From contig DASROJ010000032.1 in the NCBI GenBank assembly GCA_035646975.1, positions 1 through 12,263 on the forward strand: a stretch of 12,263 nt of DNA, in the 5' to 3' direction. Positions within the stretch are counted from its first letter, which is position 1, and every line of letters begins with the position of its first letter. Shown in pieces: positions 7,121-12,263 of this stretch. Source of the stretch: DASROJ01 sp035646975 (GTDB taxonomy: Bacteria; Acidobacteriota; Polarisedimenticolia; JACPZX01; DASXTC01). The translations under genes and the position numbers were made by a program. The notes below the pieces were generated by a model. It did no database searches. It worked only from the letters and a program-made list of their open reading frames with translations, and was not told where the DNA came from.

Positions 7121-8844
7121 GGAGCCCCCGGAACGGCGGTGGTGGCGAGGGAGAGCCGGACGGCCGATCGGTGAGGACCGCGATGGACATCTTCAGAGAT
7201 CACACCGGTATCGGAGTGTATCGCATCGAGGTCCTCGGTGCGAACCACCCAGATGCGCCCGGGTTGCTGCGCGACCAGATCGCGCACCTCCTTCATCCGC
7301 TTCGCCGATGAAAGACTTCGGCCGAGGTAGTAGTCGAGGCTCACGTCGGCGACCTTGTACGTGGCGATGACCTCTCCCGACAGTCCGCGCGACTCCAGGT
7401 CCCGGACCAGCGGGCGGGTGGAATCGTACGGCTCGAGGCGTGGCATCGCCACGCCGAGCAGCAGGATCATCGCGACGGCGGACGCGCCGCACTGCACGAT
7501 GAGGAACCATTTCATCGACCCGGAGCGCGTTGCGATCGCCGCGAGGATCGACCCGGCAAGCAACGCAGCACACGCAGCGCCACCGATGGAGGTGACCAGG
7601 TCCCAGCCGTGCGTCCGGGTGACGTAGACGACACCCGCGGCGCTCAGCAGGCAGATGATCAGGCCGATGCCGTTGGCCGCCCCCGCCGAACGTGCCGGCG
7701 GACCGTGACGCCCGGGGGCCAGCTCCCGATCCCAGAACGCGGCGATCATCAGCGCGGCAGGCGGAAACGCCGGCAGCACGTAGGTCGGAAGCTTCGATGC
7801 GGCGATGGAGAAGATGAGCAGCACTGCGCCGAACCAGCAGACGAGCAGCAGCTGGTCTGGGCCAGGCGGCAGGTGACGCTGGCGATCCCGCTCCGCGGCG
7901 CGGGCCGCCCCGGCGATCGTGATCGTCATGGAGGCCCTGACCAGGGCGGCGGGAAGGGCGCCCGACCAGGGCAGGAGTCCGACGGCAAGGACGACCAGGT
8001 AGTAGAGATGGAACGTCGTGTGCTCGGGTTGAAGGAATCGGCCCAGGTTGCCCTGCCCGATGAATGTATCCAGCAACAATCCCCTGTGAGCCAGCGCCAT
8101 GTACACGTACCAGGGCGCGGCGGTGAGAAGGCAGCCCACCGCGCCGGCGGCAAGAGCCGCGGGGCGGATGAGCTCCTTGCGGCGCACCGCCACCGCGTAC
8201 GCGCAGAGCGCCACGCCGGGGATGAGCAATCCGACGGGGCCCTTGGTCAGTGTGGCAAGACCGAAGGCCGCGCCCGCGAGCAGGCAGGCCCCCAGACCAC
8301 CATGGGACAGATAGCCGGCCGTGGCCAGCATCCCGGCGGTCACCATGAGTGTCAGCGTCATGTCGGTGATCGCGGCGCGGGCGGCCAGCGCGTAGCCGAG
8401 TGACGTCGCGAGCATCAGGCTCGCGGCCAGCGCGCCGCGGGTGGTGAAGCCCAGCCGACGTCCAAGCTGGAACACCGCGAGCAGACCGCAGAGCCCGGCC
8501 AGCGCCGAACCGAGTCTTGCCGCTCCTTCCGACACACCGAAACACTTGTAGGCGGCCAGCACCATCCAGTAAAACAGGATGGGCTTGTCGAACCAGGGCT
8601 GTCCGCGAAACACCGGCACCTGCCAGGAGCCGGTGTGAAGCATCTCGAGCGCCGGGACGGCGTAGTACGGCTCGTCGGGATCGGAAAGCGCGCGATCTCC
8701 CAGACCGAGGAAGAAAAGCGGCGCCGCGAGCGCGATAATGATGGCCACGGCCACGGCCACCGTGATACCGGGAGATTCGCCGGATGGGGAATGCGGGCGG
8801 GACAGCACGGTGCGAGGATAATCGGAATCATTCCGCTTTTCCAC
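7117..8844 (-). CDS. ArnT/PMT-like integral membrane glycosyltransferase (GT-C fold)
   Basis: This ~575-aa polytopic protein has about 11-13 hydrophobic segments and a roughly 120-residue soluble C-terminus. It carries the signature of ArnT-like transferases: the catalytic first periplasmic loop GLGDRALSDPDEPYYA (about 47-62), KPILFYW at about 87-93, AAITDMTLTL, LTKGPVGLLIP and SKLPTYVLPAFPP. Such enzymes take a sugar from undecaprenyl phosphate on the periplasmic side and attach it to lipid A, glycan or protein. The frame stays open far upstream, antisense to the response regulator gene, so the start is uncertain. I use GTG 8844; GTG 8808 also keeps the first membrane helix. Neither has a clear ribosome binding site. 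It is the first gene of a coupled pair with the GT2/deacetylase fusion and is divergent from a two-component system. Transfer of an amino sugar is inferred from that neighbour. Confidence 0.88.
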   Translation of the reverse strand: MEKRNDSDYPRTVLSRPHSPSGESPGITVAVAVAIIIALAAPLFFLGLGDRALSDPDEPYYAVPALEMLHTGSWQVPVFRGQPWFDKPILFYWMVLAAYKCFGVSEGAARLGSALAGLCGLLAVFQLGRRLGFTTRGALAASLMLATSLGYALAARAAITDMTLTLMVTAGMLATAGYLSHGGLGACLLAGAAFGLATLTKGPVGLLIPGVALCAYAVAVRRKELIRPAALAAGAVGCLLTAAPWYVYMALAHRGLLLDTFIGQGNLGRFLQPEHTTFHLYYLVVLAVGLLPWSGALPAALVRASMTITIAGAARAAERDRQRHLPPGPDQLLLVCWFGAVLLIFSIAASKLPTYVLPAFPPAALMIAAFWDRELAPGRHGPPARSAGAANGIGLIICLLSAAGVVYVTRTHGWDLVTSIGGAACAALLAGSILAAIATRSGSMKWFLIVQCGASAVAMILLLGVAMPRLEPYDSTRPLVRDLESRGLSGEVIATYKVADVSLDYYLGRSLSSAKRMKEVRDLVAQQPGRIWVVRTEDLDAIHSDTGVISEDVHRGPHRSAVRLSLATTAVPGAP

Positions 8845-8880
8845 GGTCGAGTCGTTGATCCGGCTCGAAGCGCAGGCAAT

Positions 8881-8899
8881 CTGAACGTTGGCTGAACGT
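8881..8899. promoter_or_regulatory. candidate response-regulator operator: 11-bp-period direct repeat
   Basis: CTGAACGT occurs twice (8881-8888 and 8892-8899) with TGG between, a perfect 8-bp direct repeat with an 11-bp period. OmpR/PhoB-family regulators bind such tandem half-sites spaced one helical turn apart, as in the Pho box and the PmrA box. It sits in the 78-bp gap between the divergent ArnT-like gene and the response regulator gene, 23 bp before the latter's GTG. It could control both directions. No good -10 element was found next to it on either strand. Confidence 0.5.
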
Positions 8900-8907
8900 C
8901 GTAAGAC

Positions 8908-8914
8908 AGAGGAG
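8908..8914 (+). promoter_or_regulatory. ribosome binding site fixing the response regulator start
   Basis: AGAGGAG lies 8 nt before the GTG at 8923. It is the strongest Shine-Dalgarno sequence seen in the window and fixes the GTG as start, in agreement with the receiver domain beginning at once with MRILVVEDH. Confidence 0.75.
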
Positions 8915-8922
8915 CGACTCCG

Positions 8923-9597
8923 GTGCGCATTCTGGTGGTTGAAGATCACTCCGAGACCCGGCGGATGGTCGAGCGGATGCTCAAGGACGCCGGCTACACT
9001 CCCGAAGGGACGGTCGATCTCGCCGGTGCGAGAAAGAAGCTGGCCTCGGGCAAGTACGGCGCGATCGTGCTGGACTGGATGCTGCCCGACGGCGCGGGCA
9101 TCGAGCTCTGCCGCGAGATGCGGGCCGGGGGAGACGCCACACCGGTGCTGATCCTGACCGCCCGCGGCGAGGTGGAGGACCGCGTGCGTGGTCTGGACGC
9201 GGGCGCCGACGACTACCTTCGCAAGCCGTTCGCGGTGGCCGAGCTGCTGGCCAGGATGAGGGCCCTGATGCGGCGCGGCCCGCGATTCGACGCTCCGGTC
9301 GTCATGCTCGAGGATCTCGAGATCCGGCTGACCGAGCGTCGCGTGCTGATCCGCGGCCAGGATGTTCCGGTGACCGCGCGGGAGTTCGCCATCCTCGAGA
9401 TGCTGCTTCGGCGCAGGGGTCAGGCGGTGTCCCGCACCGACATTCTCGAGACGGTGTGGGGACAGGACAGCGAAAGCTCCGAGTCGAGTCTCGAGGTCCT
9501 CATCGGACGGCTCCGCCGCAAGCTGGCGGGCGGCGCGGGTGACGGGATCATCCGGACCCACCGCGGGTTCGGCTACTCGATCGGCTACACCGAGTGA
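8923..9597 (+). CDS. OmpR/PhoB-family response regulator
   Basis: This 224-aa two-domain regulator has a receiver domain at residues 1-117 with acidic pocket E7/D8, phosphoacceptor Asp51 in VLDWMLPDG, Thr79 and Lys101 (RKPF). The winged-helix DNA-binding domain covers about 125-222, with the VTAREFAILEMLLRRRGQ block, the recognition helix region SSESSLEVLIGRLRRKL and the wing IIRTHRGFGYSIG. All expected catalytic residues are present, so it should be a functional phosphorylation-dependent transcription factor. It overlaps the kinase gene by 4 bp (GTGA), so the two are a cognate pair. A direct repeat of the type bound by this family lies just upstream, suggesting autoregulation and control of the divergent glycosyltransferase genes. 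The last point is inference. Confidence 0.95.
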   Translation: MRILVVEDHSETRRMVERMLKDAGYTPEGTVDLAGARKKLASGKYGAIVLDWMLPDGAGIELCREMRAGGDATPVLILTARGEVEDRVRGLDAGADDYLRKPFAVAELLARMRALMRRGPRFDAPVVMLEDLEIRLTERRVLIRGQDVPVTAREFAILEMLLRRRGQAVSRTDILETVWGQDSESSESSLEVLIGRLRRKLAGGAGDGIIRTHRGFGYSIGYTE

Positions 9598-10976
9598 GAG
9601 CCCCCACGCTGGTCTGGCAGCTCACGCGCGTGCAGATCCTGGTCGTGGCGCTGGCCTGCAGCCTGCTCGTCGCCGGGGCCATGGGGGCCAGCGCGCTGCT
9701 GCTGCGCCGGGACCAGGATGAAGCGCTGCGAAATGTCGCGACATCGATCTGCCACGCGATCGCCCAGGAGCGGATCCATGAAGAGGCTCCCGAGGGGGAC
9801 ATGGCTCCGGCGCGCGAAGAGCTCAACGAGGCGGCGATGGATGGCTACCGTCTGGAGCTGATCAACGGGGATGGTTTCGCCCTGGCGGCGCAGGGAGATC
9901 TGGCCGGCTGGTCCGGGGAGCTGCCCGGCGCGCCGCTGGCCGGTGGGTGCGGTTCGGTCAAGCTCGGCGGCGCCTGGATTGCGCCGCTGCTGTATCGCGC
10001 CTGCGCGCAGAAATGCGGGTCGAGTCAGAACGTCCGTGTGATCACTCTCGATATCCTGGCCGAGCCGGGGGTGCGTCGCGCCGCGCTCGGCGTGTTCGCG
10101 ACCCTGCCGCTGGCGGTGCTCGTCGGCGGTGTTGCCGGCATGGTGGTCTTCCGCCGGTTGCTCCGGCCCCTCGGCGCCTTGCGACGCGCCGCGGCCCGGC
10201 TCAAACCCGAGCCGGGTGTGGCCCTGGGAGTCGGCGCGAGGCCCGCCGAGCTGGCAGGTCTCGAAAAAGCGTTCGACAGCCTGCTGCGCCGGCTGGGAGA
10301 GACGCTGGCGCGTGAAAAGCGATTCACCCAGGAAGCGTCGCATGAGCTGCGCACGCCGCTGACCATGCTGCGCGGGCGGCTCGAGCAGCTTTCAGGACAG
10401 CTGGCGGATCGTCCGGTATTGAAGGCCGAGGCGGAAGCGGCGCTCGGCGATCTCGTGTCGCTGGACCGGCTGGTCGAGGCGTTGCTGGTGCTGGCCCGCT
10501 CCGAGTCGGCGGGCCTGCCGCAGACACCCGTGAACATCTGCGATCTCTCGCGGGTGGTGGCGGCGCGGCAGGCGAAGACCGACGGGCCCTCCGGCGGCGC
10601 GCTGGAGGTCGACGCACCCGATGAGATCCTGGTGCGGGGAAGCGAAGAGCTGCTCGAACGCGCCGTCGGAAATCTCGTCGAGAACAGCCGGAAGTACGGC
10701 GGTCGTGATGCGCTGATCCGGATCAAGGTCATGCAGCAGGACGGGCGCGGTGTCATCACCGTGGCGGACAACGGTCCCGGCATTCCACCCGAGCTCCGCC
10801 CGTTCGTGTTCGAGAGATTCGTGAGGGACGCCTCGGCGCGCAATCGCGTTCCGGGCACCGGCCTGGGCCTCGCCGTGGTGCGCGCCATCGCGCTGCGTCA
10901 CGGCGGCGAGGTGAGCACCGGGCCGGCGGCAATCGGCGGAGAGGAAGTCAGGCTGTCGCTGCCGCTGTTGACCTGA
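9594..10976 (+). CDS. sensor histidine kinase, cognate to the preceding response regulator
   Basis: This is a 460-aa membrane kinase. Two membrane segments at about 13-37 and 162-187 bracket an extracytoplasmic sensor region of about 125 residues. A linker/HAMP-like stretch follows (RRLLRPLGALRRAAARL), then a HisKA domain with phosphoacceptor His250 in EASHELRTPLTML, and a HATPase_c domain with N-box GNLVEN at 359-364, DNGPG at 392-396 and GTGLGL at 421-426. All catalytic motifs are intact. The sensor loop carries four cysteines (53, 119, 137, 141), the last two as CAQKC; the fold of this loop is not one I recognise. The start is the GTG in a GTGA overlap with the response regulator stop. Its TGA is directly followed by the stop of the convergent small gene. 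The signal sensed is unknown; envelope stress or cationic ligands would fit the neighbouring genes. Confidence 0.94.
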   Translation: MRAPTLVWQLTRVQILVVALACSLLVAGAMGASALLLRRDQDEALRNVATSICHAIAQERIHEEAPEGDMAPAREELNEAAMDGYRLELINGDGFALAAQGDLAGWSGELPGAPLAGGCGSVKLGGAWIAPLLYRACAQKCGSSQNVRVITLDILAEPGVRRAALGVFATLPLAVLVGGVAGMVVFRRLLRPLGALRRAAARLKPEPGVALGVGARPAELAGLEKAFDSLLRRLGETLAREKRFTQEASHELRTPLTMLRGRLEQLSGQLADRPVLKAEAEAALGDLVSLDRLVEALLVLARSESAGLPQTPVNICDLSRVVAARQAKTDGPSGGALEVDAPDEILVRGSEELLERAVGNLVENSRKYGGRDALIRIKVMQQDGRGVITVADNGPGIPPELRPFVFERFVRDASARNRVPGTGLGLAVVRAIALRHGGEVSTGPAAIGGEEVRLSLPLLT

Positions 10977-11264
10977 TCATCCCAGGGGCGCTCGTCCATC
11001 GGCCCGGCCGTCTTCCAGGTCGATGGCCTTGAGCTTCTGCTGGAACTCCTCGGGCGTGCAGAGCCCCTTTTCCACGGCGATTCGCTGGACCGTCTTGACG
11101 GCCAGCGCCAGCTCGCCGATCGCCCGCTCCAGTCGATCGGCATCGACGTTGCCGGTCGGGCTCCGCACCGAGCTGGCCTCGGCGCGCGTGCGCGCTGCCT
11201 CGTCCCGCAGCTGGTCAATCCTGTATTGCTGATAGAAATCGAAGATCCAGTTGATGAGTCCCAT
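10977..11264 (-). CDS. small hypothetical protein with predicted helical/coiled-coil core
   Basis: This 95-aa soluble protein begins MGLINWIFDFYQQYRIDQL, an amphipathic helix rich in aromatics. A charged helical middle follows (LRDEAARTRAEA, then ADRLERAIGELALAVKTVQRI) that could form a coiled coil, and then a C-terminal segment (LCTPEEFQQKLKAIDLEDG, with DG repeated in GRADGR). This resembles small conserved proteins of unknown function that carry a TxEEFxxxLxxIDxxDG tail; I recall the pattern but cannot name a family. The ATG at 11264 has a GGGGGGA run 8 nt upstream. The frame stays open to 11567, but that extension would translate the octamer repeat into a low-complexity MWPCGHVA pattern and is rejected. 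Its stop abuts that of the histidine kinase gene. No function is assigned. Confidence 0.75.
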   Translation of the reverse strand: MGLINWIFDFYQQYRIDQLRDEAARTRAEASSVRSPTGNVDADRLERAIGELALAVKTVQRIAVEKGLCTPEEFQQKLKAIDLEDGRADGRAPLG

Positions 11265-11302
11265 GGTCGCATCCCCCCGGTGGTTGGCGCTCGTCGTGAC
11301 TG

Positions 11303-11396
11303 ATGGCCCATCGCCAAATGGCCAAATGGCCACATGGCCACATGGCCACATGGCCACATCGCCAAATCGCCACATGGCCACATGGCCACATGGCCA
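11303..11396. repeat. 8-bp tandem repeat array, about 11 units
   Basis: From 11311 there are ten consecutive octamers plus a 6-base partial unit, preceded by a degenerate unit at 11303-11310. Most are TGGCCACA (seven of the first ten are TGGCCACA or TGGCCAAA, with tandem exact copies at 11327-11358 and 11375-11390). The variants are TCGCCAAA and TCGCCACA. The core TGGCCA is a palindrome. The unit is not a multiple of three and the array appears non-coding. It lies 39-132 bp upstream of the small minus-strand gene, where its promoter would be expected. Confidence 0.92.
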
Positions 11397-11460
11397 TCGG
11401 CAGCTGGTGATGATACGCCACGCGCGCCCGCCAGGTTGCCGTGGACAGGCGTGTCGTCGT

Positions 11461-11489
11461 TTGACATGCCGCCGCGCGTTCTCTACTCT
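11461..11489 (+). promoter_or_regulatory. sigma70-type promoter upstream of comM-like gene
   Basis: A perfect TTGACA (11461-11466) is followed after 17 bp by TACTCT (11484-11489), which keeps the key T1, A2 and T6 of the -10 hexamer. Initiation would fall near 11496-11498. A small inverted repeat, CTCTG-TGCG-CAGAG (11488-11501), spans the -10 edge and start and might act as an operator or form the RNA 5' end. Confidence 0.55.
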
Positions 11490-11495
11490 CTGTGC

Positions 11496-11558
11496 GCAGA
11501 GGGCTGGCTGCGCGCGGCGACCTGGCTGTTGGCCGCGCGACCGGCCCTTTTCTTTTTT
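11496..11558 (+). ncRNA. candidate ~60-nt leader RNA or small RNA
   Basis: The promoter at 11461-11489 and the hairpin/T-tract ending at 11558 together delimit a transcript of about 60 nt that is almost entirely one long hairpin. It lies 60 bp ahead of the comM-like start. It may be a prematurely terminated leader (attenuator) or an independent small RNA. No known RNA family was recognised and no obvious leader peptide starts within it. Confidence 0.3.
11501..11558 (+). terminator. intrinsic terminator-like hairpin with T-tract
   Basis: GGGCTGG (11501-11507) pairs with CCGGCCC (11541-11547) through one G-U. Inside it, CGCGCGG (11511-11517) pairs perfectly with CCGCGCG (11533-11539), leaving a 15-nt loop. 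TTTTCTTTTTT follows directly at 11548-11558. This is a 14-bp GC-rich stem and a long T-tract, a textbook Rho-independent terminator shape. The nearest upstream plus-strand gene ends over 500 bp earlier with a minus-strand gene between, so it probably serves the promoter just before it. Confidence 0.65.
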
Positions 11559-11589
11559 CCGCGCCACACGGCAGCGGGCCGGTCCCGGA

Positions 11590-11615
11590 GGGCGTTACGC
11601 GGAGGGAAGACGCCC
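11590..11615 (+). promoter_or_regulatory. small hairpin presenting the comM-like ribosome binding site
   Basis: GGGCGT (11590-11595) is complementary to ACGCCC (11610-11615), enclosing a 14-nt loop that contains the Shine-Dalgarno GGAGGG (11601-11606). The 3' arm ends 2 nt before the ATG at 11618. It could modulate initiation, but 6-bp pairings are easily found by chance in GC-rich DNA. Confidence 0.3.
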
Positions 11616-11617
11616 CC

Positions 11618-12263
11618 ATGCTGTCCCGGATGCTCAGCGCCGCGCTTTCCGGCATCGACGCCACCATCGTGCGTGTGGAAGCACACGCCTCTTCCGGCCT
11701 GCCGGCCGTCAACACGGTCGGTCTTCCCGACAGCGCCGTACGGGAAAGCCGTGAACGTGTTCGATCGGCGATTCTCAACTCCGGATTCACCTATCCCCAG
11801 AAGCGGATGACCGTCAACCTTGCACCGGCCGACATCCGCAAAGTCGGCTCCTCCCTCGATCTGCCGGTGGCGGCGGCCATCGTCGCGCTCAACGAGGGGG
11901 CGCTGGCCGACCCGATCCAGGAGTCGACATTGATGATGGGCGAGCTGTCCCTCGATGGGTCGGTGAGGCCGGTGCCCGGGACATTGTCCGCGGCGCTGGA
12001 GGCGCGCAAGACAGGGTTGACCCGTCTTCTGGTGCCGGTGGCCAACGCGGAGGAGGCCGGTGTGGTGGAGGGGATCGATGTGGTTCCGGTGCGCAGCCTC
12101 GGCGAGGCGATCGCGCTGCTCAACGGCGCCGAGGGCTCCCCGATGCCGGCCGGCATCGAGTCGCGCGAATCGATCATGTTCAAGCTCCTGTCGCCACCGG
12201 GGGGCTGGGGTCTGGACCTCGCCGAGGTGAAAGGGCAGGGGGCCGCGCGCCGCGCGCTGGAGG
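11618..12263 (+). CDS. comM: YifB/ComM-family Mg-chelatase-like AAA+ ATPase, 3'-truncated by window edge
   Basis: The first 215 codons are visible and match the N-terminal Lon-protease-fold (ChlI-like) domain of YifB/ComM proteins, which total about 500 aa. Hallmarks are the opening MLSRMLSAALSGIDATIV, VGLPDSAVRESRERVRSAI, MTVNLAPADIRKVGSSLDLP and MMGELSLDGSVRPVPGTL, then DLAEVKGQGAARRALE at the window edge, which in the family precedes the Walker A motif just outside. In naturally competent bacteria ComM is a ring helicase that promotes branch migration during integration of incoming DNA; its role elsewhere is less clear. The ATG at 11618 has GGAGGG 11 nt upstream. The leader contains a promoter and a terminator-like hairpin, so transcription may be attenuated. 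No other competence gene is visible. Confidence 0.93.
   Translation, partial: MLSRMLSAALSGIDATIVRVEAHASSGLPAVNTVGLPDSAVRESRERVRSAILNSGFTYPQKRMTVNLAPADIRKVGSSLDLPVAAAIVALNEGALADPIQESTLMMGELSLDGSVRPVPGTLSAALEARKTGLTRLLVPVANAEEAGVVEGIDVVPVRSLGEAIALLNGAEGSPMPAGIESRESIMFKLLSPPGGWGLDLAEVKGQGAARRALE

Larger units (their letters stand above)
11265..11617. other. 353-bp intergenic region between divergent small gene and comM-like gene
   Basis: This is the only stretch over 300 bp without a gene. In order, it holds the upstream region of the small minus-strand gene, an 8-bp tandem repeat array, about 60 bp with nothing recognised, a consensus-like sigma70 promoter, a strong hairpin with T-tract, and a hairpin around the ribosome binding site of the comM-like gene. 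ORFs across it are low-complexity translations of the repeat or out of frame with comM. Confidence 0.75.

Noticed and set aside
8739..8762. GGCCAC-type short repeat within the ArnT-like gene
   Set aside because: It encodes an alternating VAVAVA run in the first membrane helix, is only about three units long, and is explained by codon use.
8845..9561. Upstream extension of the ArnT-like reading frame by 239 codons
   Set aside because: It runs antisense through the response regulator gene, has no membrane or family features, and the ArnT-like fold is complete without it.
9585..10343. 252-aa minus-strand ORF opposite the histidine kinase gene
   Set aside because: It is antisense to the kinase sensor and HisKA regions and shows no motif of its own.
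10025..10888. 287-aa Ser/Arg-rich minus-strand ORF opposite the kinase domain
   Set aside because: The composition is typical of antisense reading of GC-rich coding DNA; the plus-strand kinase motifs are complete.
5459..10976. Canonical arn (Ara4N) operon regulated by PmrAB
   Set aside because: No ArnA, ArnB or ArnD-type gene is present. The deacetylase is YdjC-type rather than the NodB-type of ArnD, and the GT2 lacks ArnC's membrane helices, so only the general logic is shared.
11303..11396. CRISPR array
   Set aside because: The units are 8 bp and contiguous, with no spacers and no cas genes nearby.
11265..11567. N-terminal extension of the 95-aa gene through the repeat array
   Set aside because: It would give repeated MWPCGHVA from an 8-bp microsatellite; the ATG at 11264 has a ribosome binding site and begins the natural-looking protein.
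11251..11810. Plus-strand ORFs across the repeat array and into the comM-like gene
   Set aside because: They are low complexity in the array and out of frame with the well-supported ComM-family frame that starts at 11618.

Overview
This is a GC-rich, densely packed bacterial chromosomal window from a diderm (Gram-negative-type) lineage. The evidence for that is a cassette that looks like lipid A or envelope glycan decoration, exported metallopeptidases and an envelope-type ECF sigma cassette. The M1 peptidase carries thrombospondin type 3 repeats and a cysteine-containing C-terminal module ending in 'CP'. That style, together with DUF885 peptidases, suggests Acidobacteriota or a similar uncultured soil or sediment phylum. 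This placement is inference from protein style only; there is no rRNA gene or marker that settles it. I see no rRNA, tRNA, CRISPR array, insertion sequence or phage gene.

Layout. (1) 1-1371, plus strand: 3' part of a DUF885-type zinc peptidase gene. (2) 1372-3079, minus strand: a three-gene cassette of ECF sigma factor, small single-pass membrane protein (presumed anti-sigma) and a signal-anchored extracytoplasmic protein, joined by 4-bp stop/start overlaps. It has an RpoE-like promoter in front, so it probably autoregulates. (3) 3202-5427, plus strand: a secreted M1-family metallopeptidase, divergent from the sigma gene. (4) 5459-8844, minus strand: an ArnT-like membrane glycosyltransferase overlapping by 4 bp a fused GT2 glycosyltransferase/YdjC-type deacetylase. 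(5) 8923-10976, plus strand: an OmpR-type response regulator and a histidine kinase, overlapping by 4 bp and divergent from (4). An 11-bp-period direct repeat lies in the short gap. (6) 10977-11264, minus strand: a 95-aa conserved-type small protein. (7) 11265-11617: the only long intergenic stretch. It holds an array of about eleven 8-bp repeats, a consensus-like sigma70 promoter, a strong hairpin plus T-tract, and a small hairpin around the next gene's ribosome binding site. (8) 11618 to the end, plus strand: 5' part of a YifB/ComM-family Mg-chelatase-like ATPase gene.

The most interesting unit is (4)+(5). A polyprenyl-phosphate-type GT2, a YdjC-type sugar deacetylase and an ArnT-like transferase are the three activities known from Francisella FlmF2/NaxD/FlmK and Bordetella LgmB/LgmC/LgmA, which add amino sugars to lipid A. 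Here the first two are one polypeptide, and the locus sits head to head with a two-component system, as expected for an inducible envelope modification. The function is predicted, not shown. The second point of interest is the leader in front of the ComM-like gene, which could be an attenuator or could encode a roughly 60-nt RNA.
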